From contig JBPXJS010000002.1 in assembly GCA_051715425.1 (NCBI GenBank), forward strand, positions 248,001 to 312,000: 64,000 nucleotides of DNA, written 5' to 3'. Made by a program: the position numbers and the translations under genes. The stretch is from JAJTFA01 sp051715425 (GTDB lineage Bacteria; Bacteroidota; Bacteroidia; UKL13-3). The notes beneath the pieces were generated by a model. That model saw only the letters and a list, made by a program, of their open reading frames with translations, was not told where the DNA came from and searched no databases. Of this stretch, positions 35,221-44,583 are shown piece by piece (within the stretch, counting starts at the first letter, position 1; each line of letters begins with the position of its first letter).

Positions 35221-35987
35221 GGCGTATTTGTAGTCCATATTTCCCAGCTTTTCTCAGCCTGCAAATACAGCATGTCTAATCCGTTTTTTACTGATGCACC
35301 CTGTGCTGCGCTTCTTTTCATAAACACCGTTTCTTCGGGCAAATACACCATGTCATAGCATATATGTTTATCGGTTATCCATTCATAAGGAATATCGGGG
35401 CAAGATGCAATATCAGGAAACATACCGCTTGGTGTGCAATTGATAATGAGGTGGTGGTTTTGAATAATCTCTTTGCTTAATTCATGATAGCGCAAACAAT
35501 AAGCAGGATTTGACAGTTGCCTGCTTACAAACAGGCTGGGAATTTTCCACTGTTTAAGGGCATAGGCAGCAGCTTTTGCCGCACCACCTGTACCCAAAAT
35601 TAACGCTTTGTATTGTTCGCCATTTTCGTCTAATAATGGTTTTATAGATGCGGAGAAACCATAGATATCGGTATTGTATCCGCTCAGGAAATAATGTTGT
35701 TGCTCCTCATCAAAGTTTGCCTTAATACAATTAACAGCACCACTTCCTTCTGCTTCCGGAGAAAGGTGATGAAGGAATTTAATGATGGATTGTTTATAAG
35801 GTATGGTTACGTTAAATCCTTTGAATAGCCGCGATTGTGACAGTAAATCCGGAAACAAGGCAATGTTCTCCAAGGGAAAATTTTTGTAAGAATGTCCGGT
35901 TAATCCCATATCACTGAACTTTTTAGCGAAATAATTTTCGGAAAAAGTATTTTTTAAGGGGTAACCGATAAGGCCAAATTCAATCAT
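35217..35987 (-). CDS. aroE: Shikimate dehydrogenase
   Basis: AroE reduces 3-dehydroshikimate with NADPH in aromatic amino-acid synthesis. The start at 35987 (MIEFGLIGYPLKNTFS) gives 256 residues; a longer in-frame start at 36053 overlaps the histidine kinase start region and adds 22 residues without homology. Catalytic Lys65 sits in FNVTIPYKQ, the aspartate in GYNTDIYGF, and the NADP site in ILGTGGAAKAAAYAL. It converges on purB with a 4-bp overlap and is divergent from the histidine kinase, whose start lies 21 bp from the proposed aroE start. Confidence 0.92.
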   Translation of the reverse strand: MIEFGLIGYPLKNTFSENYFAKKFSDMGLTGHSYKNFPLENIALFPDLLSQSRLFKGFNVTIPYKQSIIKFLHHLSPEAEGSGAVNCIKANFDEEQQHYFLSGYNTDIYGFSASIKPLLDENGEQYKALILGTGGAAKAAAYALKQWKIPSLFVSRQLSNPAYCLRYHELSKEIIQNHHLIINCTPSGMFPDIASCPDIPYEWITDKHICYDMVYLPEETVFMKRSAAQGASVKNGLDMLYLQAEKSWEIWTTNTP

Positions 35988-36007
35988 TACGTTATTTTTG
36001 ATACTGA

Positions 36008-37918
36008 ATGGGAAACCTGTTTTCAAATAAACTAACTTTTTTAATTCTTTCACTCTTTTTCATTGGCGAAATAAGGGCAGAGGAGTTATTGAATGATAGC
36101 GCACTTCAAAAGGTACACTCCCTGGAGGATACCGTAATCATCAATACCCTGCTCAAAGATGCCTATAGTTTTCTGGATTCCAGAAACGAAACTTCAAGGG
36201 CAATAGCCATCCTTTGTTTAAGTAAAAGCAAAGAGATTGGTTACAGCAATGGAGAGGCTGAAGCGCATGTTTTGCTTGGACGTGTATACAGGCGCATGGC
36301 GGGGTATGAAAAGGCCGTAACCAATTATATTCTTGCATTAAAATTGTACGAAACCATGCAAAACCATTACCGCATGGCTTCTGTTTGCAACGATCTGGCC
36401 ATTATCCACCTTAACCTAAAAGAGTATGGACAAGTTTTGCGTTTTGGTAAACGGGCTCTTAATGAAATTAAATTATCACGAAGTACTTCGCTGGAAGGTG
36501 CTGAGAATATCAATAACCTGATTGGTGCCGCTTATTTTGAACTGAATAAATTCGACAGTGCTTCGTTGTTCTTTAACAATGCCCTGAAACTGTCGGAAAA
36601 AGCAGAACACCACGAGGGTACAGCAACTGCGCTGGCCAACCTTTCTAAAGTATACCGGGCCACAGGGCGCAGCAGGCAGGCAATAGAGCTGATAGAAAAG
36701 GCCATTCAGATCCGGATGGGCGCACGGGATTTTTATGCAGTAGCACATTCACTTGGCTCTGCTGCTCAATTGTATATGGATAACGGAGATTTCAAAAAGG
36801 CATCCATTCTTCTTCGTCAGGCCAAAACAATTGCTGATTCGCTTCATGATATAGAACTTACCGTTGGCACCCTTCATATGATGTATGATTTTTATAAACG
36901 TACCGGTAAGTTTAAAGAAGCACTGATGATTAATGAATTGCTTGTTGCTCATCATGACAGTACCGATGGGGTAGAAAAAAACAGAAAAATAAAGGAATTG
37001 GAAACCCTCTATCAGACCCAGCGAAAAGAGAATGAAAATACCCGTTTAAAAAAAGAAAATGCGCAAAAAGAAATTGATCTGCTGAATATAAAACTCCAGC
37101 AGCGAACCATGACGGTGGTGATTTTTTTTCTGCTGATAATGGCTATTACCATTGTGGTTACCTTGTACCGGCAGAATGTTATTAACCAACGGTTAAAGAA
37201 ACTAAACGCGGAGAAAAATAATATTATGGCGGTACTTTCACATGACCTTAAATCACCCTTTACCCGCCTGCATACCTACCTGCAAAATGTGGAGATGAAA
37301 GTAAAGGACAGTGAATCAAAGGAGGATATAAACCGAATGAAAGAACTGATACACGAAAGCGGTGAGATGGTGCAGAATCTGCTTGATGTAACTTACCTGG
37401 AGGAAAGAGAGGTGAATATCAATATCAGTGAAATAGATATTTATGAAACCAGCATGATGCTCCTAAACGGTTTCCGACCTTCTGCCAACAGGAAAAACAT
37501 TACCCTCTCCTTAAATGTAGAAGTAAAGGAACTGGTGTTTCATACCGATGCACAAAAGTTTAAACGTATCATAGATAACCTCCTGTCAAACGCCATTAAA
37601 TATTCCAATTATGGCAAAAATGTGTACGTGGGAGTTACCGATAAAGACAGTGGTATACTCATTTCTATTAAGGATGAAGGACAGGGCATGGATGAAGAGG
37701 ATACAGATGTATTATTTACTAAATTTGCCCGCCTTAAATCGGTGCCAACGGGAGGAGAATCATCAACCGGAATGGGTTTGTTTATTGTGAAAAAATTGTG
37801 CGAGTCACTTTCCGGAAAAGTATGGTGCGAAAGTTCAATTGGAGCCGGATCTACCTTTTATGTTTACCTTCCGGTATTAAGCTTTACCACTGGTGATTCT
37901 GAATCCGGTGCCGTGTAA
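36008..37918 (+). CDS. TPR-sensor histidine kinase
   Basis: A 636-residue membrane kinase of the Bacteroidota type: a signal/anchor sequence, a periplasmic TPR region (about 40-320), a coiled coil, one transmembrane helix (about 367-388), a HisKA domain with phospho-acceptor His411 in VLSHDLKSPFTRL, and a HATPase domain with DNLLSNAIKYS (about 523) and DEGQGMDEED (about 556). The C-terminal 42 bp overlap, antisense, the 3' end of the adjacent response regulator gene, which is almost certainly its partner despite opposite orientation. The signal sensed by TPR domains of this class is usually unknown. Confidence 0.9.
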   Translation: MGNLFSNKLTFLILSLFFIGEIRAEELLNDSALQKVHSLEDTVIINTLLKDAYSFLDSRNETSRAIAILCLSKSKEIGYSNGEAEAHVLLGRVYRRMAGYEKAVTNYILALKLYETMQNHYRMASVCNDLAIIHLNLKEYGQVLRFGKRALNEIKLSRSTSLEGAENINNLIGAAYFELNKFDSASLFFNNALKLSEKAEHHEGTATALANLSKVYRATGRSRQAIELIEKAIQIRMGARDFYAVAHSLGSAAQLYMDNGDFKKASILLRQAKTIADSLHDIELTVGTLHMMYDFYKRTGKFKEALMINELLVAHHDSTDGVEKNRKIKELETLYQTQRKENENTRLKKENAQKEIDLLNIKLQQRTMTVVIFFLLIMAITIVVTLYRQNVINQRLKKLNAEKNNIMAVLSHDLKSPFTRLHTYLQNVEMKVKDSESKEDINRMKELIHESGEMVQNLLDVTYLEEREVNINISEIDIYETSMMLLNGFRPSANRKNITLSLNVEVKELVFHTDAQKFKRIIDNLLSNAIKYSNYGKNVYVGVTDKDSGILISIKDEGQGMDEEDTDVLFTKFARLKSVPTGGESSTGMGLFIVKKLCESLSGKVWCESSIGAGSTFYVYLPVLSFTTGDSESGAV

Positions 37919-38575
37919 ATTTTCAATATGAATAGTAGGGTCTTCCCTGAATAATTTTCTCACACGCGATAAATACACGTCCATGCTGTTTGCTGCATAG
38001 TCATCAACCTTGCCCCAGATATAGGTAAGTATGGTATCTCGTTTCACAAATTCATCCTTATTGTCAAGCAATAGTTTAATAAGCTCTGCTTCTTTTATGC
38101 TTAAGGATTTGGTTTCAGTAGCGGAGATCAGTTGCCTGGATTGGTAGTTAAAGGTAAACACCCCAATCTGGCTGATATTGCTGCCCTTTTCGATATTTAC
38201 TACTTTTTTTCTTCTGAGGATCGCTTCAACACGTGCTTTTAATTCATCTATAATAAATGGTTTGATAATATAGTCATCGGCACCTGCTTTAAATCCGTCA
38301 AGCTTGGTTTGAATATCACTTTGTGAAGTAAGAAAAATAATAGGAATATCTGGATTATGATGCCTGATGGCTTTTGCTGCTTCTATTCCGTTCAGTGCAG
38401 GCATTACCACATCCAGCAAAATAAGGTCTACCTGAGCAGACTGAACGTATAAAACCCCTTTGGCTCCATTGTCTCTTACCTCCACGGTGTATACTTCAGA
38501 TTCGAGTTGTCTTTTTACCAGTCTGCACAAATCCTTATCATCATCAATCATTAATATTTTATAGCTAACAGACAT
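37877..38575 (-). CDS. OmpR/PhoB-family response regulator
   Basis: A 232-residue regulator with a receiver domain (Asp9-12 acidic cluster, phospho-acceptor Asp55 in LILLDVVMP, Lys near IIKPF) and a C-terminal winged-helix DNA-binding domain (SIKEAELIKLLLDNKDEFVKRDTILTYIWG ... HGTGFRIT). Its 3' end lies on the opposite strand to the last 42 bp of the histidine kinase gene, so the last beta-hairpin of its wHTH is coded antisense to the kinase C-terminus. Its start is 101 bp from the divergent T9SS gene at 38677. Confidence 0.92.
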   Translation of the reverse strand: MSVSYKILMIDDDKDLCRLVKRQLESEVYTVEVRDNGAKGVLYVQSAQVDLILLDVVMPALNGIEAAKAIRHHNPDIPIIFLTSQSDIQTKLDGFKAGADDYIIKPFIIDELKARVEAILRRKKVVNIEKGSNISQIGVFTFNYQSRQLISATETKSLSIKEAELIKLLLDNKDEFVKRDTILTYIWGKVDDYAANSMDVYLSRVRKLFREDPTIHIENLHGTGFRITSGKA

Positions 38576-38676
38576 TTAAGTATTATTTAAGAATAAAACA
38601 CTGATAAAATCATAGTTTTGAGATAGCAATCTACTTGATTATTTTATTCATTCAAACTTAAATTTAACCTAATTGC

Positions 38677-41274
38677 ATGAAAGCTGTAAAATCGTTTTTG
38701 TGGTTATATAAGCTTGTTGTATTTGCCCTCGCATTGTTGCTTACGGGTTTTCATGCCCTTACCAATAGCAGTACCCCACCTGCCGGAAATACAGGTGCTC
38801 CGGGGGATGCAAACTGCACGGGTTGCCATACAGGCAGTGTGGTAACTTCAGGTGCCAACTGGAACAATATTGGCCTTACCTCCAATATTCCGGCAACAGG
38901 ATATGTACCGGGTCAAACGTATACCATCACACTCAGTCATACCCAATCAGGAATTACCAAGTTTGGATTTCAAACTACCATTTTAAATGGTTCTTCTCTG
39001 ATGGCCGGAAGTATTACCGTTACGGATGCTGCCAATACTTCCACTCAAACTTCGGGTAGCCGCACCTATATCAATCATACCAGCGCAGGCACGGCCGGCA
39101 GCGGCAGTATTTCGTGGTCGTTCAACTGGACCGCCCCTTCTACCGGTGCAGGAACCATTACTTTTTATACTGCCATTAATGCTACCAACTCTTCCGCTAG
39201 TTCTGCAGGCGATATTATTTATTTAAAGTCATTCGCTTTTCAGCAACATAATAATTCACCTACTGCAATTATCAATGCTAATAAAACCACCATCTGTGCA
39301 GGTGATACCATCCGCTATCAGGGTAGTGGTCTAAATACTCCAACATCCTATTCATGGTTGTTTCCCGGTGGATCACCATCCAATTCTTCTCAGCAAAATC
39401 CCAATATTATTTATAATACCCCCGGAACTTTTAATACCCGTTTAATTACTACTAATGCTTCCGGATCTTCTACACCCACTTTTCTTTCTGTAACAGTAAG
39501 GCCAAAACCTTCTTCAACTATTATCTCCTCTGGTCAAGCAATTATTTGTGGCAATGATTCATTGTTTATGACAGGAGCCGGTGGGGTAAACTACAGGTAT
39601 TTATGGACTCCCAATAATGATACCACCAGATCCATCACTGTTATTAATGCCGGTATTTACCAGCTTACCATTACCGATTCCAACCAATGTTCAGCCAAAA
39701 GTGTTCCGGTAAATGTGAAGAAAAAAAGCCGCCCTTCGGTTTCTCTCACTGTATCAAAAGACTCGATATGCAGTGGCGACTCTGTTGAGTTTACAGCTAC
39801 ATCTCCGGATCAGATTCTTACCTACACTTTTTTTGCAACAGGTACAAATGCACAAATTTTTCAAACAAATGCTTCTCCGCTTTATAAAACGGTTTTAACA
39901 TCAACCCTCGATTCTTTTTCAGTTGCCTCTGCCGATTCTTTCTGTACCAGTTTTGCAGCACCGCTTATGCGTGTTTGGGTGAAGCAAAAATTGAAAACTC
40001 CAACTGTTACGGTTGGTATGGTAACAAGCCACTCCTTACAGTTTAACTGGGATTCCATACCTGATGCTTTGGGTTATGAAGTAAGTATTGATACAGGAAA
40101 AACCTGGATCCAACCATCTTCCGGTTCTTTAGGAAATGGGCATACCATTGGTGGATTAGCACCAAACCAAACCGTGTATATCATGGTAAGGGCTGTTGAC
40201 AGTTACCCATGCAACAGGAGTGAATCAGGTTCAGCATTTGCCACAAGTGGTGTTTGTCCTGCCATTACAGCCCGCTTTAAGTTCGACTCTGCGGTTTGTT
40301 TGTTATCCGACACCTCAACTGTGATCAGGCTTGTTTCCATAGATAGTTTGAATGTAAGTAACTACGGCATCAGTTACAATAACGGAATATTTGGTAAACA
40401 AATGACGCTGAATTTACCTGTAACAAAAGGGTTAAATCAGTTGAATATTCGCATTGTAGATTCTAATAATTTTACCTGCCCTTTATTGGATACCAGTATT
40501 ACATTAACCGGAGTGCATGAACCTGCATTTACCAGCCGTATTCAATTGCTCAAACCTGTTTGTGTAAACCATGATCTTGACATTGCATTCGATTTGGTGC
40601 CTTCACCAAGATACAAGCTCAGTTTTATAAAAAACGACAGCATTTTTCAGGATACCGGCAACCGATATACAGTACCGCTAACCAATTTGGTAAACGGAGA
40701 TAAAATAACCGGTATTTATACGGATACCATAACTGGTTGCAGCAAACGAACCAATGAGATTGTTATTGATAAAAAAGACCTGCCCGTACCTGCTTTTAAA
40801 GTGGCCAAAGAAAATTTAAAACTGCAGTTAACAGATACCTCCATGATGGTGGCCAGGCGACTCTGGAAAGTTTCTCTTGGTTCATCTGTAGCAGAGGATA
40901 CGGCCGTTACCGCAAATTTTTTGCTGGCTGCCCCCGGACTGTATACTGCGGAGCTTACCGTTTGGAACGGAGATTCGTGTTTCTCTGCACTCACCAAACA
41001 GGTTAATATTGTTTCAACAGGTGTCGCAACTTCCGCAATGGATAAATGGGTTGTATTCCCTAATCCGGTTATAGATAAGCTGAGTATATCATGCCCACCG
41101 GTTTTTTCTGATATGGTGCTGCAGTTGTTTGATCTAAAAGGCAAAGAGGTGCTCACGTTGCCATTTACCGGAGGGGAGGGTAATGTAGATTTAGGTGCGT
41201 TGCCAGGTGGACTTTACTTTTATACCTTAACGGGCGGGCATGGTATTAAAACAGGTAAACTAATAAAAAAATAG
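38677..41274 (+). CDS. T9SS-secreted choice-of-anchor V protein with PKD-like domains
   Basis: An 865-residue surface or secreted protein. After a signal peptide, residues 40-185 look like a choice-of-anchor V (Reeler-like) domain and begin with APGDANCTGCHTGS, a Cys47-x-x-Cys50-His51 motif that could bind haem c. PKD-like and Ig-like segments fill the middle (FNTRLITTNASGSSTPTFLSV), with an Fn3-like stretch near 450-520. The C-terminal T9SS sorting domain is WVVFPNPVIDKLSISCPPVF to the Lys-Lys end. It is divergent from the response regulator. Role unknown; a structural or binding function is inferred. Confidence 0.78.
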   Translation: MKAVKSFLWLYKLVVFALALLLTGFHALTNSSTPPAGNTGAPGDANCTGCHTGSVVTSGANWNNIGLTSNIPATGYVPGQTYTITLSHTQSGITKFGFQTTILNGSSLMAGSITVTDAANTSTQTSGSRTYINHTSAGTAGSGSISWSFNWTAPSTGAGTITFYTAINATNSSASSAGDIIYLKSFAFQQHNNSPTAIINANKTTICAGDTIRYQGSGLNTPTSYSWLFPGGSPSNSSQQNPNIIYNTPGTFNTRLITTNASGSSTPTFLSVTVRPKPSSTIISSGQAIICGNDSLFMTGAGGVNYRYLWTPNNDTTRSITVINAGIYQLTITDSNQCSAKSVPVNVKKKSRPSVSLTVSKDSICSGDSVEFTATSPDQILTYTFFATGTNAQIFQTNASPLYKTVLTSTLDSFSVASADSFCTSFAAPLMRVWVKQKLKTPTVTVGMVTSHSLQFNWDSIPDALGYEVSIDTGKTWIQPSSGSLGNGHTIGGLAPNQTVYIMVRAVDSYPCNRSESGSAFATSGVCPAITARFKFDSAVCLLSDTSTVIRLVSIDSLNVSNYGISYNNGIFGKQMTLNLPVTKGLNQLNIRIVDSNNFTCPLLDTSITLTGVHEPAFTSRIQLLKPVCVNHDLDIAFDLVPSPRYKLSFIKNDSIFQDTGNRYTVPLTNLVNGDKITGIYTDTITGCSKRTNEIVIDKKDLPVPAFKVAKENLKLQLTDTSMMVARRLWKVSLGSSVAEDTAVTANFLLAAPGLYTAELTVWNGDSCFSALTKQVNIVSTGVATSAMDKWVVFPNPVIDKLSISCPPVFSDMVLQLFDLKGKEVLTLPFTGGEGNVDLGALPGGLYFYTLTGGHGIKTGKLIKK

Positions 41275-41282
41275 GAGGAAGT

Positions 41283-42464
41283 TTATCGCCCGGGTTGTAT
41301 CTTTTTTTGATAGAATAAAATTTCCACCCTTCTGTTTTTTTCTTTGTTTTTATCTGTATTGTTTGGGTACAATGGGGTTCTGCTTCCGTTGCCATATGAG
41401 CGTATATCAACCATATGTGCTGTTCTTTTTTCCAGAATAGATTTTACCAATTGGGCACGTTTTAGAGAGAGGTTCCTGTTATGTGTTTCGTTGCCTGTAG
41501 AGTCTGTATGGCCAACTACTACAATACTGTCAAACCGGTAAATGGAAATAGAATCTCCCAGCCTTTTTACTTTCCATTGCTCAGCAGCATTTAAGGTGTA
41601 TGCATCCAGATCAAATTGCAGGTACATGTTTTTAATAATGGGTTTATACATTTTGGCTGCAACGGCAGAAGAGGGAATACTGTTAAAAGATTTTGACCTG
41701 AGCAATACACCGGAGTCGTATTCGCAATCACCCAGATCGGCAATAATAATTTTAAGGTGATACAGCTTATTTGGTTCTACATTGGCAGCAGCAGTTATTG
41801 TTTTGGTAAAGCCATCGTATTCCACAAAATCATAATAGGGTAAAGCCGGTTTATCATTGGCCACATACCATTCCGAATTGGTCAGGTGATTCACATTGTT
41901 AATCATCACGGTCTTGCCATTGGGCAATTTTCCCATATTGTAAGATTTACTTCTGGGTGGTGTTTTTTTATACAGGTAAAAGGCAAAAATGTCGTTAAAC
42001 TCTTTGTTTACAAATTCAGGGTATTCTTCTGATCCGAAGATAAAATCAAAAATAATGCTGTCGCGTTTGGGGATAAAATCAAATTCGAGCAAGGCTCCGT
42101 CACACATATCAGTACGTGTTACCAGGTCTTCGTCAAGAAAAGAAAAACGTCCGAAATTTGCACCTGAATTATGTCTTGCGTTGGGCCCGGTTACATGTTG
42201 GGCAATACCTGTACTTAAAATAATGCCTTCCGTAAAACCAAGTGTGGAGCGTGGATCGGTAAAAATGCCCAGTGCATCATTTTCTCCCCGGTATTGTACA
42301 TTGCTCACACTTATTCCTGTACCCATCAGGTACTCTTTTACAATTTTGGCAGGTGTAAGCGTGTCGTTTACCTCGGTAACGGCAATTTGTGCATAAGAAA
42401 GGTGGCCTGTAATGGTGGCAATAGTGGTAAGCAGAATAAACGACAGGGTATTTTTTCGCAACAT
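41283..42464 (-). CDS. Choice-of-anchor L/OmpA fusion protein
   Basis: A 393-residue exported protein. After a signal peptide (ending SYAQ), residues ~30-270 are a choice-of-anchor L domain (ILSTGIAQHVTGPNA, DGALLEFDFIPKRDSIIFDFIFGSEEYPEFVN, NDIFAFYLY, DSGVLLRSKSF). The C-terminal ~100 residues form an OmpA-like peptidoglycan-binding domain (SIVVVGHTDSTGNETHNRNLSLKRAQLVKSIL). This arrangement suggests an outer-membrane-associated surface protein held to peptidoglycan. I start at the ATG at 42464 (MLRKNTLS...); 42497 is possible but would put extra hydrophobic residues first. The dnaK terminator lies in its upstream region. Confidence 0.82.
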   Translation of the reverse strand: MLRKNTLSFILLTTIATITGHLSYAQIAVTEVNDTLTPAKIVKEYLMGTGISVSNVQYRGENDALGIFTDPRSTLGFTEGIILSTGIAQHVTGPNARHNSGANFGRFSFLDEDLVTRTDMCDGALLEFDFIPKRDSIIFDFIFGSEEYPEFVNKEFNDIFAFYLYKKTPPRSKSYNMGKLPNGKTVMINNVNHLTNSEWYVANDKPALPYYDFVEYDGFTKTITAAANVEPNKLYHLKIIIADLGDCEYDSGVLLRSKSFNSIPSSAVAAKMYKPIIKNMYLQFDLDAYTLNAAEQWKVKRLGDSISIYRFDSIVVVGHTDSTGNETHNRNLSLKRAQLVKSILEKRTAHMVDIRSYGNGSRTPLYPNNTDKNKEKNRRVEILFYQKKIQPGR

Positions 42465-42485
42465 CAATGCCTGCAATATAATAAA

Positions 42486-42513
42486 AACAGCCACCACAAA
42501 AGTGATGGCTGTT
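42486..42513 (-). terminator. dnaK terminator
   Basis: On the minus strand AACAGCCATCAC-TTTT-GTGGTGGCTGTT forms a 12-bp stem (one mismatch) followed by TTTATTATATT. It lies 23 bp after the dnaK stop and just upstream of the choice-of-anchor L/OmpA gene on the same strand. Confidence 0.85.
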
Positions 42514-42536
42514 TATTTAAACGTATCTGAAAAAAA

Positions 42537-44444
42537 TTACTTCACTTCTTCAAATTCCACATCCTGCACATTGTTTCCGCCTGCATTGGCTTCGGCAGTG
42601 TTTCCTTCAGGGTTACCGGCATTGTTTGCCTGATCCTGCTGTGTGGCATTGTATAAATCCTGCGAAGCTGCCTGCCATGCTGCATTCAGGGCAGTCATAT
42701 GTGTTTCAATTCCGGCCAGATCTTTTGCCTCATGTGCTTTTTTCAATTCAGCAGCAGCATTTTCAATGGTTTCTTTTTTATCGGCCGGCAGTTTATCTCC
42801 GTATTCTTTCAATTGCTTTTCAGTTTGGAAAATAAGGCTATCGGCCATATTTATTTTCTCTACCTCTTCTTTGGCTTTTCTGTCCGATTCGGCATTGGCT
42901 TCAGCTTCACGTTTCATTTTCTCAATTTCCTCTTTGCTCAACCCGCTTGATGATTCGATACGGATTTTTTGCTCCTTACCTGTGCCTTTATCTTTGGCGC
43001 TTACCTGTAAAATACCATTTGCATCTATATCAAATGTTACTTCAATCTGCGGAACTCCGCGTGGAGCAGGAGGGATGCCATCGAGGTTAAACATACCAAT
43101 GGTTCTGTTATCTCTTGCCATCGGGCGTTCTCCCTGCAGCACATGCAATTGTACGGTTGGCTGATTATCTGCTGCCGTAGAGAAGGTTTCGCTGCGTTTG
43201 GTAGGAATAGTGGTATTGGCTTCAATCAGTTTGGTAAATACACCACCCATTGTTTCAATACCTAATGAAAGCGGGGTTACATCAAGAAGCAATACATCTT
43301 TTACCTCACCGGTTAACACACCTCCCTGAATAGCAGCTCCAACAGCTACCACCTCATCAGGGTTTACTCCTTTTGATGGAGATTTTCCAAAGAAATCTTC
43401 CACTGCTTTTTGGATGGCAGGGATACGTGTTGAACCACCTACCAGAATCACCTCATCAATATCACTGGTGGTTAATCCTGCATTTTTAAGGGCTGTTCTG
43501 CATGGCTCAATGGTACGTTTAATCAATGAATCCACCAGTTGCTCAAATTTTGCGCGGGTTAATGTTTTTACCAAGTGTTTAGGTCCGCTTTGGGTGGCGG
43601 TAATATATGGCAGGTTAATTTCTGTTTGTGGCGAAGATGATAATTCAATCTTGGCTTTTTCTGCTGCTTCCTTCAAACGTTGCAATGCCATCGGATCTTT
43701 GCGCAGGTCCATGTTTTCTTCTTGCTGAAACTCTGCTGCAAGCCAGTTAATAATTTCATTATCAAAGTCATCTCCTCCCAAATGGGTATCGCCATCGGTC
43801 GATTTTACTTCAAATACGCCATCACCCAGCTCGAGAATGGATACGTCATGTGTACCTCCTCCGCAGTCAAACACCACAATTTTCTGATCGCTTTTATCTT
43901 TTTTATCAAGGCCATAAGCCAAAGCGGCAGCAGTTGGTTCGTTAATAATCCTGCGCACATTTAATCCGGCAATTTCACCTGCTTCTTTGGTAGCCTGACG
44001 CTGGGCATCATTAAAATATGCCGGAACGGTAATTACGGCTTCTTTTACTTCTGTACCCAGATAATCTTCAGCAGTTTTCTTCATTTTTTGAAGAATCATG
44101 GCCGAAATTTCCTGAGGGGTGTATAAACGTCCGTCAATGTTTACGCGTGGGGTATCGTTATCCCCTTTGTCAACTTTGTATGGAACACGTTTGGTTTCTT
44201 CAGCTATTTCACTGTAAGTGTGCCCCATAAAACGTTTAATGGAATAAATGGTATTTTGTGGGTTGGTAACTGCCTGACGTTTGGCAGGATCACCTATTTT
44301 GCGTTCTCCGTCTTTTAAAAATGCAACAATGGAAGGGGTTGTTCTGCGTCCTTCGCTGTTGGCAATTACAACAGGCTCGTTGCCTTCCATTACCGCAACG
44401 CACGAGTTGGTTGTTCCTAAGTCGATTCCAATTATTTTACTCAT
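42537..44444 (-). CDS. dnaK: Chaperone DnaK (Hsp70)
   Basis: A full-length 635-residue Hsp70. Signatures include IGIDLGTTNSCVAVMEG, VFDCGGGTHDVSILELG, VILVGGSTRIPAIQ, the interdomain linker DVLLLDVTPLSLGIETMGGV and the C-terminal EEVK-type acidic end (QDVEFEEVK). In place of the usual VFDLGGGTFDVS the second signature reads VFDCGGGTHDVS, as in many Bacteroidota. It is monocistronic: the terminator at 42486-42513 follows, and grpE/dnaJ are not adjacent. A sigma-54-like promoter lies upstream. Confidence 0.97.
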   Translation of the reverse strand: MSKIIGIDLGTTNSCVAVMEGNEPVVIANSEGRRTTPSIVAFLKDGERKIGDPAKRQAVTNPQNTIYSIKRFMGHTYSEIAEETKRVPYKVDKGDNDTPRVNIDGRLYTPQEISAMILQKMKKTAEDYLGTEVKEAVITVPAYFNDAQRQATKEAGEIAGLNVRRIINEPTAAALAYGLDKKDKSDQKIVVFDCGGGTHDVSILELGDGVFEVKSTDGDTHLGGDDFDNEIINWLAAEFQQEENMDLRKDPMALQRLKEAAEKAKIELSSSPQTEINLPYITATQSGPKHLVKTLTRAKFEQLVDSLIKRTIEPCRTALKNAGLTTSDIDEVILVGGSTRIPAIQKAVEDFFGKSPSKGVNPDEVVAVGAAIQGGVLTGEVKDVLLLDVTPLSLGIETMGGVFTKLIEANTTIPTKRSETFSTAADNQPTVQLHVLQGERPMARDNRTIGMFNLDGIPPAPRGVPQIEVTFDIDANGILQVSAKDKGTGKEQKIRIESSSGLSKEEIEKMKREAEANAESDRKAKEEVEKINMADSLIFQTEKQLKEYGDKLPADKKETIENAAAELKKAHEAKDLAGIETHMTALNAAWQAASQDLYNATQQDQANNAGNPEGNTAEANAGGNNVQDVEFEEVK

Positions 44445-44480
44445 AAGTATAGTGTGTTGTTTATTAATTAAGCGTTATTA

Positions 44481-44496
44481 ATCAATAAAAATGCCA
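44481..44496 (-). promoter_or_regulatory. Sigma-54-like promoter of dnaK
   Basis: On the minus strand TGGCATTTTTATTGAT matches the TGGCA(N6)TTGC(A/T) layout of sigma-54 -24/-12 elements with correct spacing; the -12 element reads TTGAT instead of TTGCA/T. It ends 37 bp before the dnaK start. A TGCCA...TGGCA inverted repeat and a further TGACA element lie just upstream. Confidence 0.45.
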
Positions 44497-44583
44497 TCGG
44501 GAATTTGGCAGAAAATGCCCAACACTTTGTCAGAAATGGGGGTGTAGAGTCTGGTAAATTTGAAAAAATGGCAGTAAAATGGC

